Positions 51,343-59,498 of a stretch of DNA of 64,000 nucleotides are shown one piece after another. This DNA is from JBDSZL01 sp039925145 (GTDB lineage: Bacteria > Acidobacteriota > Vicinamibacteria > Vicinamibacterales > SCN-69-37), in assembly GCA_039925145.1 (NCBI GenBank), contig JBDSZL010000088.1, forward strand, positions 62,001 to 126,000. The letters are read 5' to 3'. Each line of letters opens with the position of its first letter. Position 1 is the first letter of the stretch. A program made the translations under genes and the position numbers. The notes beneath the pieces are model-generated. The model saw only the letters and a program-made list of their open reading frames with translations. It did no database searches and had not been told where the DNA came from.

Positions 51343-52508
51343 GGATTTGACGCCAGCTCCGATGGCGAGTGCGGGCTTATCAGCTCATTAAAGAGAGCTG
51401 CGTAGGCTGCCGAACACGCCTCCCACGAAGCCGGAACAGAAGGACCCGGTAATGGCAGTCTTGAGCGCCGTACCGCAATCTCGGCAAGAGCAGACCGAAT
51501 AGCCTTTTCCCACGAGTCGACTTCCCTTGCCCCCCCCACCCGACACGAGAACACCAACTCAGTTGGTCCGCCGACCGCTTCTGCGGTGTCCTCGCCGATG
51601 AGCACGGGCGTGCCGCACGCTATGGACTCCTGCACGACAAGAGGCAATCCTTCCCCGACGCTGGGAAGGACGAGCATGTCGGCGGCGCAGTAAAGAGGGA
51701 CCAGCGTGGCTCCACTTAAACCATCGAGGACCCGGACGTTCGCGCGATTCCACGCAGCGGGATGCAGGGGGCCGCGTCCAGCGAACAGCCAGGTCACATC
51801 AGGCATTCGTTCAGTCAGCCGCCGCAGGAGGTGAAGCCCCTTCTTTTCGACGAATCGTCCAACAAACAGTAAGACCGGACGCGTCGCGGCGACTCCGAGC
51901 GCAAGTCGTGCGCGCGCTTGCCCGTCGGCTCCACACCCCACAAACGTGTGAGTGTCTACGCCATTTCTGAGGACGATCGGTGGCGATCGGAACCTAACGA
52001 ACTTTGCGAAGTAATTACGCACGACGGGACTCACGAAGACGACACGGCTCGCCCGCGCGAGCACGATTTGTCCCAATGTCCGCTGCAGACCTGACACAAC
52101 GGCTCGGACGATCGGGTTCCTGTAGGGAATGAACCCAACATGCTGCGTGATGACGATCGGCCGCCTGTGGACGCGGGCTGCGACAAACGCGATGAGGTTT
52201 CCGGCGTACGCAAAATCGTGCAGGTGGACGGCATCCGCGCTGCGCACCTCGTGCCATAGCGTGATGAGCGCGCCCGGAGACCAGAGCGGCACGGGCAGGC
52301 CCGTGAGGCGTTCGAGACGGTTGGTCGACCGCATCGGGACGAATCGCACAGACGCAGGAGCCTTCGCAGGGATGCCGTCGCAGTCGCTGGCAAGCCAGAC
52401 CACGTCTGCACCCTGAGCCAACCTCATGGCCAGCTCCCAGGCCACGATCTCGATCCCGCCACCGTGACTCGCATAGTAGTGCGTAACGACAGCAATCTTC
52501 ACGGTCAA
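51339..52508 (-). CDS. Glycosyltransferase family 4
   Basis: The 389-residue GT-B enzyme shows the GT4 start KIAVVTHYYASHGGGIEIVA, an N-terminal DAVHLHDFAYAGNLIAF, and ITQHVGFIPYRNPIVRAVV. The donor-binding C-terminal domain has PVLLFVGRFVEKKGLHLL, LFAGRGPL and the E-x7-E nucleotide-sugar motif in PSVGEGLPLVVQESIACGTP. It is retaining and probably cytoplasmic-face. The frame opens with TTG 52508 in a TTGA overlap with the upstream gene; GTG 52502 is an alternative start. It lies in a GT87-GT4-oxidoreductase-methyltransferase-GT2 series, so it assembles a surface glycan of unknown structure. Confidence 0.88.
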   Translation of the reverse strand: MTVKIAVVTHYYASHGGGIEIVAWELAMRLAQGADVVWLASDCDGIPAKAPASVRFVPMRSTNRLERLTGLPVPLWSPGALITLWHEVRSADAVHLHDFAYAGNLIAFVAARVHRRPIVITQHVGFIPYRNPIVRAVVSGLQRTLGQIVLARASRVVFVSPVVRNYFAKFVRFRSPPIVLRNGVDTHTFVGCGADGQARARLALGVAATRPVLLFVGRFVEKKGLHLLRRLTERMPDVTWLFAGRGPLHPAAWNRANVRVLDGLSGATLVPLYCAADMLVLPSVGEGLPLVVQESIACGTPVLIGEDTAEAVGGPTELVFSCRVGGAREVDSWEKAIRSALAEIAVRRSRLPLPGPSVPASWEACSAAYAALFNELISPHSPSELASNP

Positions 52509-53578
52509 AGCCTATGCGCATTGCCGATGATCTCGTGCTGCATGCGCAGCACATGTAGGCCGTCCTCGCCACTGACCCCCTGCAGTTGACCTCCTGTTGA
52601 GACCGCTTGGTGGAAGCGGGCAAAGACTTCGTCGTTGCCGTAGAGGAGCTTGCCTGCAAGGTGCAGGGGACCCCGCTGGAAATGTTGTCCCCAGTGTTGA
52701 GCGGTCGCAACCAGCGATGTTCGAAGCACCGGCCATGTATCATGCCGTCCGTCGTTCGGCAGCCGCAGATAGATGTCACGGAAGACGTCCACATCGCCGA
52801 GCGCGTGGTCGCCAAGCACCGTCACATGCCACTCGCTCACAGGGCTTTCGAAATGCATCGTGAGCGTGACAGGTCGGCGCATCGTGCCTTCGCCAGTCTC
52901 GTACTGAGCGTGAATACTGGCCGGCGTGACATGGCCGACTGAACTCGGAAACATCGTGCATGACAACAGACGCAGCGGTGCGGGTGACAGGCATCGCAGC
53001 AGATAGAGCAAATGAGGGCTCTCGTCGTAGAAGAGTCCGAGCGGCAGCTCCTCGTACCACGCTGGCAACCGCCTTGCGGGATTGCCAAGTTGGGAAGCGA
53101 TCAATGCACGAGGTGCACCCAGCTTCCCCGCATTGAGGTCTCGGAGGAGCATTCGGGTCGACCGCGCGAACTGAAAGTTATGAACGATGCCCAAGACCCG
53201 TCCACATTGATGCGCAAGGGACACGAGGGCTTCTCCATCCGCCACCGTCATCGCCAATGGTTTCTCGACCAGCACGTGCTTGCCACGCTCCAGCGCAGCG
53301 GCCGCTAGGTCCACGTGACTGAACGGGCTGGTGGCAATCACCACGACATCGACGTCGTCCAGCCAAGGCACGTGCCGGAGATCGTCTCCGCAGTGCGATC
53401 GTGGGATCCGTTGATCGCGCCCCACACGAGCGGCGCGTTCAGGCTGGCGATCGATTACACCGAACACTTCGAAACCGCCGTGCGCACGCATGGCCGGCAG
53501 ATGTCGGTGGAGAGCGACCCAACCCAGGCCTACCTGTGCCACGCGGAGAACGGGACTGTCCGTGTCAGGATGCGTCAT
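52505..53578 (-). CDS. Gfo/Idh/MocA-family oxidoreductase
   Basis: Members of this family oxidise or reduce sugar hydroxyls with NAD(P). The 357-residue protein has the Rossmann start RVAQVGLGWVALHRHLPAMR, the cofactor loop VVVIATSPFSHVDLAAAALE and the E-K-P signature in KHVLVEKPLAMTVADGE. The C-terminal substrate domain has a DESPHLLYLL helix in the place of the catalytic Asp/His. In glycan operons such enzymes make keto- or deoxy-sugars; the substrate is not known. Its start overlaps the methyltransferase stop by 14 bases, and its end overlaps the GT4 start. Confidence 0.88.
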   Translation of the reverse strand: MTHPDTDSPVLRVAQVGLGWVALHRHLPAMRAHGGFEVFGVIDRQPERAARVGRDQRIPRSHCGDDLRHVPWLDDVDVVVIATSPFSHVDLAAAALERGKHVLVEKPLAMTVADGEALVSLAHQCGRVLGIVHNFQFARSTRMLLRDLNAGKLGAPRALIASQLGNPARRLPAWYEELPLGLFYDESPHLLYLLRCLSPAPLRLLSCTMFPSSVGHVTPASIHAQYETGEGTMRRPVTLTMHFESPVSEWHVTVLGDHALGDVDVFRDIYLRLPNDGRHDTWPVLRTSLVATAQHWGQHFQRGPLHLAGKLLYGNDEVFARFHQAVSTGGQLQGVSGEDGLHVLRMQHEIIGNAHRL

Positions 53579-54413
53579 GGCGGCGGGTCGCGATCAACAG
53601 GAGGCAGCCACTCACGAACTCCGTCCGGGGCGGTGTCGTGTCAACGCCGACGGAGAGGAGATGACTCAACAGCGCCGCCAACGGCGCTGGCAGCCGGTGC
53701 CCACGCCGAAGCCCCAACGAGCGCTGAATCTGGATAGGAGCCCTCCTGCCCGCAACCACGTGGAGCACACCGGCGGTGATTCTGGATAGCGTTTCCCACC
53801 GCCTCACTTCACCCGCAGAGAGGATTGGCACAGCGCGCACCAGCGACAGACCCACATTGTCTAGCTCGCGGTTCCATCTTCCCGCGGGCCAATACCGTAG
53901 GTGAGCCAATCGGCGATCGAGCGACCGACAATACTTCTTGCGCGACTGGCCCGGAATCAACGGCCCCCGAAGACACCGCCTAAAACCCACACTCGGCACC
54001 GTGAGCAGAGCGCGCCCACCGGGCTTGAGCAGCCGTCCTATCTCCGCGAGCACAGCCTCGATACAGGGGATGTGTTCCAGCACCGAGATGGACAGCACGA
54101 AATCGAGAGAGGAGTCGGGCTCAGGAATATTCTCTGCGCTGCACGTGTGGAGTCTCATGTACTCCTGCTCCTCCGCGGCGAGAGCTGTTTCGAGTGGATC
54201 GAGATCTACACCGATGACTCGGAGCCCGCCAACCTGTTCAGCGAGTACTCGCGTCAGGCGCCCATCCCCACACCCAAGGTCGAGTCCGACCCCAGACGTT
54301 AGGCCGAGACCTGCCGCTGCCACCTCCGCTACTTCAGCCGTGCGCCAGACCGCAGTCGCGGGCTGGAAGGGGTAGAGCTCGAGGAATCGTTTTAAGAGGC
54401 CCGCATCGAGCAT
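53565..54413 (-). CDS. Class I SAM-dependent methyltransferase
   Basis: The 282-residue protein has the SAM-binding motif I VGLDLGCGDGRLTRVLAEQ, acidic motif II VIGVDLDPLETALA, motif III CSAENIPEPDSSLDFVLSIS with SVLEHIP after it, and motif IV LLKPGGRALLTVP. It is the Methyltransf_11/25 type found in sugar and lipid modification. The C-terminal 100 residues are basic and less conserved, with a possible membrane-associating helix (LPAPLAALLSHLLSVG). It starts with a one-base overlap (TGATG) on the GT2 stop. Given the cluster, it probably methylates a glycan or its lipid carrier; that is inferred. Confidence 0.85.
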   Translation of the reverse strand: MLDAGLLKRFLELYPFQPATAVWRTAEVAEVAAAGLGLTSGVGLDLGCGDGRLTRVLAEQVGGLRVIGVDLDPLETALAAEEQEYMRLHTCSAENIPEPDSSLDFVLSISVLEHIPCIEAVLAEIGRLLKPGGRALLTVPSVGFRRCLRGPLIPGQSRKKYCRSLDRRLAHLRYWPAGRWNRELDNVGLSLVRAVPILSAGEVRRWETLSRITAGVLHVVAGRRAPIQIQRSLGLRRGHRLPAPLAALLSHLLSVGVDTTPPRTEFVSGCLLLIATRRHDAS

Positions 54414-55618
54414 CACAGCGCCTCTGCATCGTCGGTGGCTCCGCGCGGCCGGGGGGAGGCTGGTGTCTTTGTCGGCACCCGAAGCCCGACGACGAGAGCT
54501 GACAGGCCGATCTGGACTGACATGCCAATGAGGAGCAGTCCGCAAAGCGTCAAACGCGTAAAGAACAGACCGAGTTCTCCACGGTCGTGCACGAGCCAAT
54601 ACGCCAGCACCGAACCATCCACCGCAAGGCCTGCAGAAAACAACAGCCCGGCGGCGAGCGCCGCGGTGTCGATCGTGTAGCCGCGGTGCACCGGCTTTAA
54701 CATCTTCAGATGACGCACGGTTCCCGCTGGAGTTGTCGCACCTACGAGCAGCCCCAGCGAAGCGGCCGAGGTCCCAACCAGTGACAGTGTGTCACCCAGA
54801 ATCATGTAATGGAGATCGAGAACCGTCGAACCGAGCGACACGGGTCCAGCCAACTGGGAGAAGGCCAAAAGCAGTCCGACGGCGAGCATGATGAATCCCG
54901 GCAGCGTCATCATGTGATCGGGGGCGTGCCACAAAAGCAGTCTGAGGTGGCGCCAGCCGTCTCGAAACGGACGCAGGTGCGGTCGCCGGCCGCGCGCGTC
55001 GCAGTAAAAGTTGATGGCGACCTCGTCGATCGGAATGCCCAGCACGGCGGCCTTGACAACCATCTCCGAGGCCAGCTCCATGCCCGTCGAGGTCAGCCCC
55101 AGCGCCAGGAATGTTCCGCGCTCGATGCACCGCATCCCGCAGTTGCAGTCTGAAATGCGCGTACCGAACAGCGAGTTCAGAATCCATGTAAGAACGGGCG
55201 TACCGACATACCGGTGCAACGGCGGCATTGCGCCGGGGTGGATCTTGCCTCTTAACCGTGAACCCATGACGAAGCGAGCGCCGGTCCGCGCTTTCTCCAG
55301 AAATCGAGGCAGGAGCGCAAAATCATATGACTGGTCGCCATCCCCCATCAAAAGGTAACGACCGCGTGCGCTGGCCAGTCCGGTGACTACGGCGGCGCCG
55401 TACCCCGAGGTGCGACAGGCGATCACCCGCGCGCCAGCCGCGATGGCCACTCCGACGCTTCCGTCCGTGCTCCCGTTGTCCGAGACGACGACTTCGCCTC
55501 GTATATCGTGCCTCCGCATTGCGTCAAGCGCCGTCGTGACGCATCCGCCGATTGTCGACGACTCGTTGAGACAAGGAATGACCACGGACAATTCCAGCTC
55601 GGACGCCGGTGGTGTCAT
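54413..55618 (-). CDS. Polyprenyl-phosphate-type glycosyltransferase family 2, membrane-linked
   Basis: The 401-residue protein starts with a GT-A domain: LSVVIPCLNESSTIGGCVTT, then EVVVSDNGSTDGSVGVA and the D-x-D-like LLMGDGDQSYDFALLPRFL. A long membrane part with about six segments follows (MMTLPGFIMLAVGLLLAF, LSLVGTSAASLGLLVGATTP). It resembles DPM1/GtrB-type enzymes that load a sugar on undecaprenyl phosphate for later transfer by GT-C enzymes such as GT87. Its start overlaps the upstream membrane-protein stop (ATGA), and its stop overlaps the methyltransferase (TGATG). The acidic end DDAEAL is unremarkable. Confidence 0.88.
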   Translation of the reverse strand: MTPPASELELSVVIPCLNESSTIGGCVTTALDAMRRHDIRGEVVVSDNGSTDGSVGVAIAAGARVIACRTSGYGAAVVTGLASARGRYLLMGDGDQSYDFALLPRFLEKARTGARFVMGSRLRGKIHPGAMPPLHRYVGTPVLTWILNSLFGTRISDCNCGMRCIERGTFLALGLTSTGMELASEMVVKAAVLGIPIDEVAINFYCDARGRRPHLRPFRDGWRHLRLLLWHAPDHMMTLPGFIMLAVGLLLAFSQLAGPVSLGSTVLDLHYMILGDTLSLVGTSAASLGLLVGATTPAGTVRHLKMLKPVHRGYTIDTAALAAGLLFSAGLAVDGSVLAYWLVHDRGELGLFFTRLTLCGLLLIGMSVQIGLSALVVGLRVPTKTPASPRPRGATDDAEAL

Positions 55619-57207
55619 CGCAATCCCGCACGCAGGATGATGCCGCCTGCGATGCCTACAGCACCGACAAGGAGGAGTCCTCCTGGCAGGGAAATGGGAC
55701 GCATGTCCTCCGGGAGCCTGTGCATCCAGAACGGCCACGGCCGCGGAAGCCAGAAGACCTGATAATGCTTCATCCATTCGGGAGCGGGCCCATCCCCACT
55801 CCCCCCTCCCAACACCGCGTAGGTCACAAGCGATGGATAGGGGCCCGGTCTGAAGGTGCGCGCCTCCGTCGGAACATCGCTCGTGATCATGTCGAACAGT
55901 TCCGCGGGTCGCGCGAACAGCGCCGACGATCTGAAGTACAGCGCCGGGTCAACGTACCAGAAATAGCGCCCGAGGGACCGAGCATAGAAGAATCGGTGGT
56001 GGTCCACACTGATTCCGAGTAATTGAACGGCAACACCAACGACGATGAGAAATCGCACGGTGCCGCGGCTAAACAGCGAGGGCGCAAACGGAAGGCCCAA
56101 TGCGATCAGCGGAAGTACGGGTGTGAAGTACCTAGGGCCCCAACACCAGTCGCCTGCCCAGAACGTCAACGTGGCAATCAGCGAAGTCTGCAAGACGATT
56201 GCGGCCATGACGCCACGACCGAGGCTACGGTGGAGCTGGAGCAATTTCGTCATCCCAGCAATCGCCAGGATTACAGGTGGACTGTAGAGGATGAGCGACT
56301 TACCTGGGCTCAGCAGGAGGCCGAGAAGGCCAAAGAGTGCATTGCCGACGACCGGTGGGTGATTGTTGCCTTTACCGCTATAGAGAAGACTTCCGAACCG
56401 GAACTCGTTGAACGCCACCCAGACCGCGAGACCCATCGCGGCGACGAATAGGAAGAGCACGTACCGGCGTGCGCCGCGTCTGTCCCAGTCTCCAGATCGA
56501 ACAGAACTGAAGGTAACCAGTCCAAGACCGGCTGCCATCAGCGCGTAGGTCTCCTGAAAATTTACCAACACGGCGACACAGCACCCCGCAGCGGACGCAA
56601 GCACTAGAGAGTCACGCTGTTGTGCCTGATATGCGAAGTATGCGGCGCCAAGCACGAATAGCGCATGCTGCGACTGATCGAAGACACTGGTGCTCGACGG
56701 AAACGCAAGCGTCGCGAATGACGCAACGATTGCCCATGCAACGGCCCTACGCCTCGGAATACCTAGCGCGTCATAGAAGAGAACCAGTACGCCAGACGTA
56801 GCCGCGCCCAACAGGGCCGAGGTGAATGAGAAGAAGAACTGTTCACGGTCCCGCGCCGCTTGTGCGCCGAGCGAAGCAGCGGCCATGAGCGGCAGCGGAG
56901 TGATCGATCCTGCGATTCCGTAATGAGAGTAGTTTCCAGCTCGGCCTGGGACGGCGTCGGCCAGAAAAGGATCGAGTACCTGAAGTGAGCTGGAATGAAG
57001 CAGATTCTCAGCTACCTCGAATCGGTACTGCCCGTCGATGATATCGATTCGACCCGCGTTGGCCAAGGCGTAGACGGCGCTGACAATCAGGAACACGCCA
57101 ATCGCCGCGATGAAGCTAGCGCGAGAGTGCAAACGTGTGGATTGGGCTGGACCCATCATGGGCGCGATGAAACGAATGAGCGCCGGTTGGCTTCGGCGTC
57201 GACGCAT
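55615..57207 (-). CDS. Multi-pass membrane protein, probable GT-C glycosyltransferase
   Basis: The 530-residue protein has about ten transmembrane segments. A first periplasmic loop with DIIDGQYRFEVAENLLHSSS and later GNYSHYGIAGSITPLPLMAA fits the PMT/GT39-like organisation. A W-G-P-R-Y-F-T-P motif (GDWCWGPRYFTPVLPLIALG) is common in this group. No named family is certain. It is the first gene of the minus-strand glycan operon, followed by GT2 with an ATGA overlap. The start at ATG 57207 is tentative; TTACAC lies four bases upstream, and ATG codons further in (MMGPAQ) are possible. Confidence 0.65.
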   Translation of the reverse strand: MRRRRSQPALIRFIAPMMGPAQSTRLHSRASFIAAIGVFLIVSAVYALANAGRIDIIDGQYRFEVAENLLHSSSLQVLDPFLADAVPGRAGNYSHYGIAGSITPLPLMAAASLGAQAARDREQFFFSFTSALLGAATSGVLVLFYDALGIPRRRAVAWAIVASFATLAFPSSTSVFDQSQHALFVLGAAYFAYQAQQRDSLVLASAAGCCVAVLVNFQETYALMAAGLGLVTFSSVRSGDWDRRGARRYVLFLFVAAMGLAVWVAFNEFRFGSLLYSGKGNNHPPVVGNALFGLLGLLLSPGKSLILYSPPVILAIAGMTKLLQLHRSLGRGVMAAIVLQTSLIATLTFWAGDWCWGPRYFTPVLPLIALGLPFAPSLFSRGTVRFLIVVGVAVQLLGISVDHHRFFYARSLGRYFWYVDPALYFRSSALFARPAELFDMITSDVPTEARTFRPGPYPSLVTYAVLGGGSGDGPAPEWMKHYQVFWLPRPWPFWMHRLPEDMRPISLPGGLLLVGAVGIAGGIILRAGLR

Positions 57208-57327
57208 CGGAGTGTAACACCCGTCCAGCGCAGGCCTTGCGCGTCGCTGGCGCGGCACTGCCTGCGCGGGTCGCCGCGACTTGCGGTCCGTTCACACCTG
57301 GGTACCTCACGAGTTGGCTGAGGCCTA

Positions 57328-57333
57328 TATGAT
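57328..57333 (+). promoter_or_regulatory. -10 element of the YfhO-like gene, apparently leaderless
   Basis: TATGAT ends exactly eight bases before GTG 57342, with no Shine-Dalgarno sequence between them. The spacing is the same as at both sides of 12884-12891. Confidence 0.5.
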
Positions 57334-57341
57334 GCCCGGGC

Positions 57342-59498
57342 GTGCACCCACCCGATTCGGCTCTGTGGTCGGCGTCTCCTCCGTCCTCGCACGCCGGCCC
57401 GCTCACCCTGTTGATCGTCATCGCGCTCTGCGGCCTCGGCTTCATCATTGTCAGCCCCACCGGCCTGTTCAACAGTCATTCCGACCTGATTGCTGAGAAC
57501 CTCGCCACTCAGGACGTCCTGCACGATTCCTGGACCGGGAGGCGCGCCATCCCCCTCTGGAGGTCCGACCAATTGTCCGGCGGGCCCGCGCTGACCAACC
57601 CGCAAGCGATGTACACGCACCCCCTGTTCTTCCTATTCGCCTGGAACAATCCCGCGCGCATCGTCGGCCTCGTCATTTGGCTGCAGATGCTGCTGGCCGC
57701 AGTCGGCGCGTTCTACGCGGCCGCGTCGCTCCGCCTTTCTACGCCCGCGCGCCTGATGACAGCGGTCGCGACCCTGTTCTCGTTCAAGACCATACTCGCC
57801 GCCTACGCCGGTTGGCTCGCAATGCTCCCCGGGCTCGCGGCAATGCCAGTGCTGTTTGCCGCCGTATCGTTCGCGTTGGCCCGCCCGTCGTACCGGTCTG
57901 CGCTGGCCCTCGGCGTGGCCGGCGCCGTCTCCCTTCACGGCGGCGCACTGCAGCCCTCCTATTACGCGCTGCTCTACGCCGCGATGTGGTGCGCCTGGAC
58001 GATTGGCCAGGCTGCGAGAGCCCGCGATCGGCCGCGTGCATCAGCTCTGATCAAGACCCTCGCCATGGGCGCAGCCATCGCCGTCGGGTTGTCGGCGTAC
58101 CGATTGCTGCCGCTTGTCGCCGATCTGCCTCTGCTCACGCGGCCTGGTGCCGACTACCAGTTCTTCCTCGGGCCAATTCCATACCCCGCGATCGCGCTGC
58201 TCACCCTGTTTGGCCCCGAGCGCTTCGGGACACCGCTTGACGGCTCGTTTATCGAAGCATGGGAGTACGTCATCTATCTCGGCGCGGTGCCGACGGTCCT
58301 GGCAGTCGTCGGGGCGGTAGCGGGGCACCGCGAGACGCGCGTACGGTTGCTTTTGGCCGGGGTGGCGCTCAGCCTGCTCTTCTCGCTGCACTCTCCGCTG
58401 CAGCACCTCGCGTGGCGCGTCGTGCCCGGCTTCGGCCTATTCCGGCTGCCAGCCCGTCATCTCTTCTTCACCGCGTTCTTCGGATTCTGTCTGGCGGGAA
58501 TCGGCCTGGAAGTCGTCTTGTCAAGGTTACGTACGCCGCGCACCAGAGTCGTCGTTGCCACCATGCTGATCGCACTTACGGCAGCGGAAGGCACGGCTTG
58601 GGCGCGCCGCTATCTGATCGCTCCAACGCCAATCCCCTTCCCTGTCCGCGCTCCCTATCTGACCCTGCTGGATAAGTCTGTCACCGCCCGCATCGCCCCG
58701 TTGTCAACGTTTACGCCCGATTACGGATCGGCAGCGCCGCTCGGTTTGCAGTTGATCAGCGGTTTTGATTCATTCAACTACAGCCATTACCAGACGTATA
58801 TGGACGTGCTCCGAGAAGGCCGTCCGCACGGCACTCGCGCCGCGGTTTGGACTAGCCTCGACCGAATCACGCGGTGGGACCTGCTCGACGCGTTGAACGT
58901 CAGATACGTCGTGTCGCCACACCCTGTAGACACGGCAGGACAAGGCTTCGCTTTACTCGGAGAATTCCAGGACCAGCCGCTATTCCACTTCTACGATGGC
59001 GTCGTACCAGGCCCAGTTTTTGTGTACAGAAATGACGCGTACTTGCGGCGAGCTTTCCTCGTCTCGCGCGTGACGACGGTCGCTGACGAGGAGGCGATGA
59101 CACGGGAGGTCCAGCGCGCGAATTTGCGCGACGAAGCGGTGGTGGTGACGCCCAGCGTGGGAGCACCCTCTGGCAGTCCCGAGGACCGGGTGGACATCCT
59201 TGAATCGACCGGGGGCGCGCTCGACATGACCGCTGTCACGTCGGGCCGTCGATTCCTCGTGATCAGCGAGGTGTGGCATCCAGGGTGGCGCGCAACCATC
59301 GATGGGAGGGTTGTACCGCTGCTGCGCGCCGACATTGCCCTCCAAGGTCTGTGGCTCGATGGTGGCGCGCATCGTGTGCGACTCACATTCTGGCCTCCAG
59401 GCCTGACGGCCGGGCTGCTCATCAGCGCTGCCTCAGCCATCCTGATTGTCGTGGGCGCCGCCGCGGCCGCATCGCGGCGACGAACGAGATCGTCGTGA
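57342..59498 (+). CDS. YfhO-family membrane protein
   Basis: YfhO-like proteins are large GT-C-type membrane proteins; in Gram-positives YfhO glycosylates lipoteichoic acid. The 718-residue protein has about eleven transmembrane segments, an early SHSDLIAENLATQDVLHDSW loop with acidic residues, and RRAIPLWRSDQLSGGPAL, followed by NPQAMYTHPLFFLF. Later it has GFGLFRLPARHLFFTAFFG and a soluble periplasmic region with the YfhO-typical ALNVRYVVSP, SEVWHPGWRATIDGR and a last membrane helix. The GTG start follows TATGAT by eight bases. The stop overlaps the next gene (GTGA). The acceptor is unknown. Confidence 0.82.
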   Translation: MHPPDSALWSASPPSSHAGPLTLLIVIALCGLGFIIVSPTGLFNSHSDLIAENLATQDVLHDSWTGRRAIPLWRSDQLSGGPALTNPQAMYTHPLFFLFAWNNPARIVGLVIWLQMLLAAVGAFYAAASLRLSTPARLMTAVATLFSFKTILAAYAGWLAMLPGLAAMPVLFAAVSFALARPSYRSALALGVAGAVSLHGGALQPSYYALLYAAMWCAWTIGQAARARDRPRASALIKTLAMGAAIAVGLSAYRLLPLVADLPLLTRPGADYQFFLGPIPYPAIALLTLFGPERFGTPLDGSFIEAWEYVIYLGAVPTVLAVVGAVAGHRETRVRLLLAGVALSLLFSLHSPLQHLAWRVVPGFGLFRLPARHLFFTAFFGFCLAGIGLEVVLSRLRTPRTRVVVATMLIALTAAEGTAWARRYLIAPTPIPFPVRAPYLTLLDKSVTARIAPLSTFTPDYGSAAPLGLQLISGFDSFNYSHYQTYMDVLREGRPHGTRAAVWTSLDRITRWDLLDALNVRYVVSPHPVDTAGQGFALLGEFQDQPLFHFYDGVVPGPVFVYRNDAYLRRAFLVSRVTTVADEEAMTREVQRANLRDEAVVVTPSVGAPSGSPEDRVDILESTGGALDMTAVTSGRRFLVISEVWHPGWRATIDGRVVPLLRADIALQGLWLDGGAHRVRLTFWPPGLTAGLLISAASAILIVVGAAAAASRRRTRSS

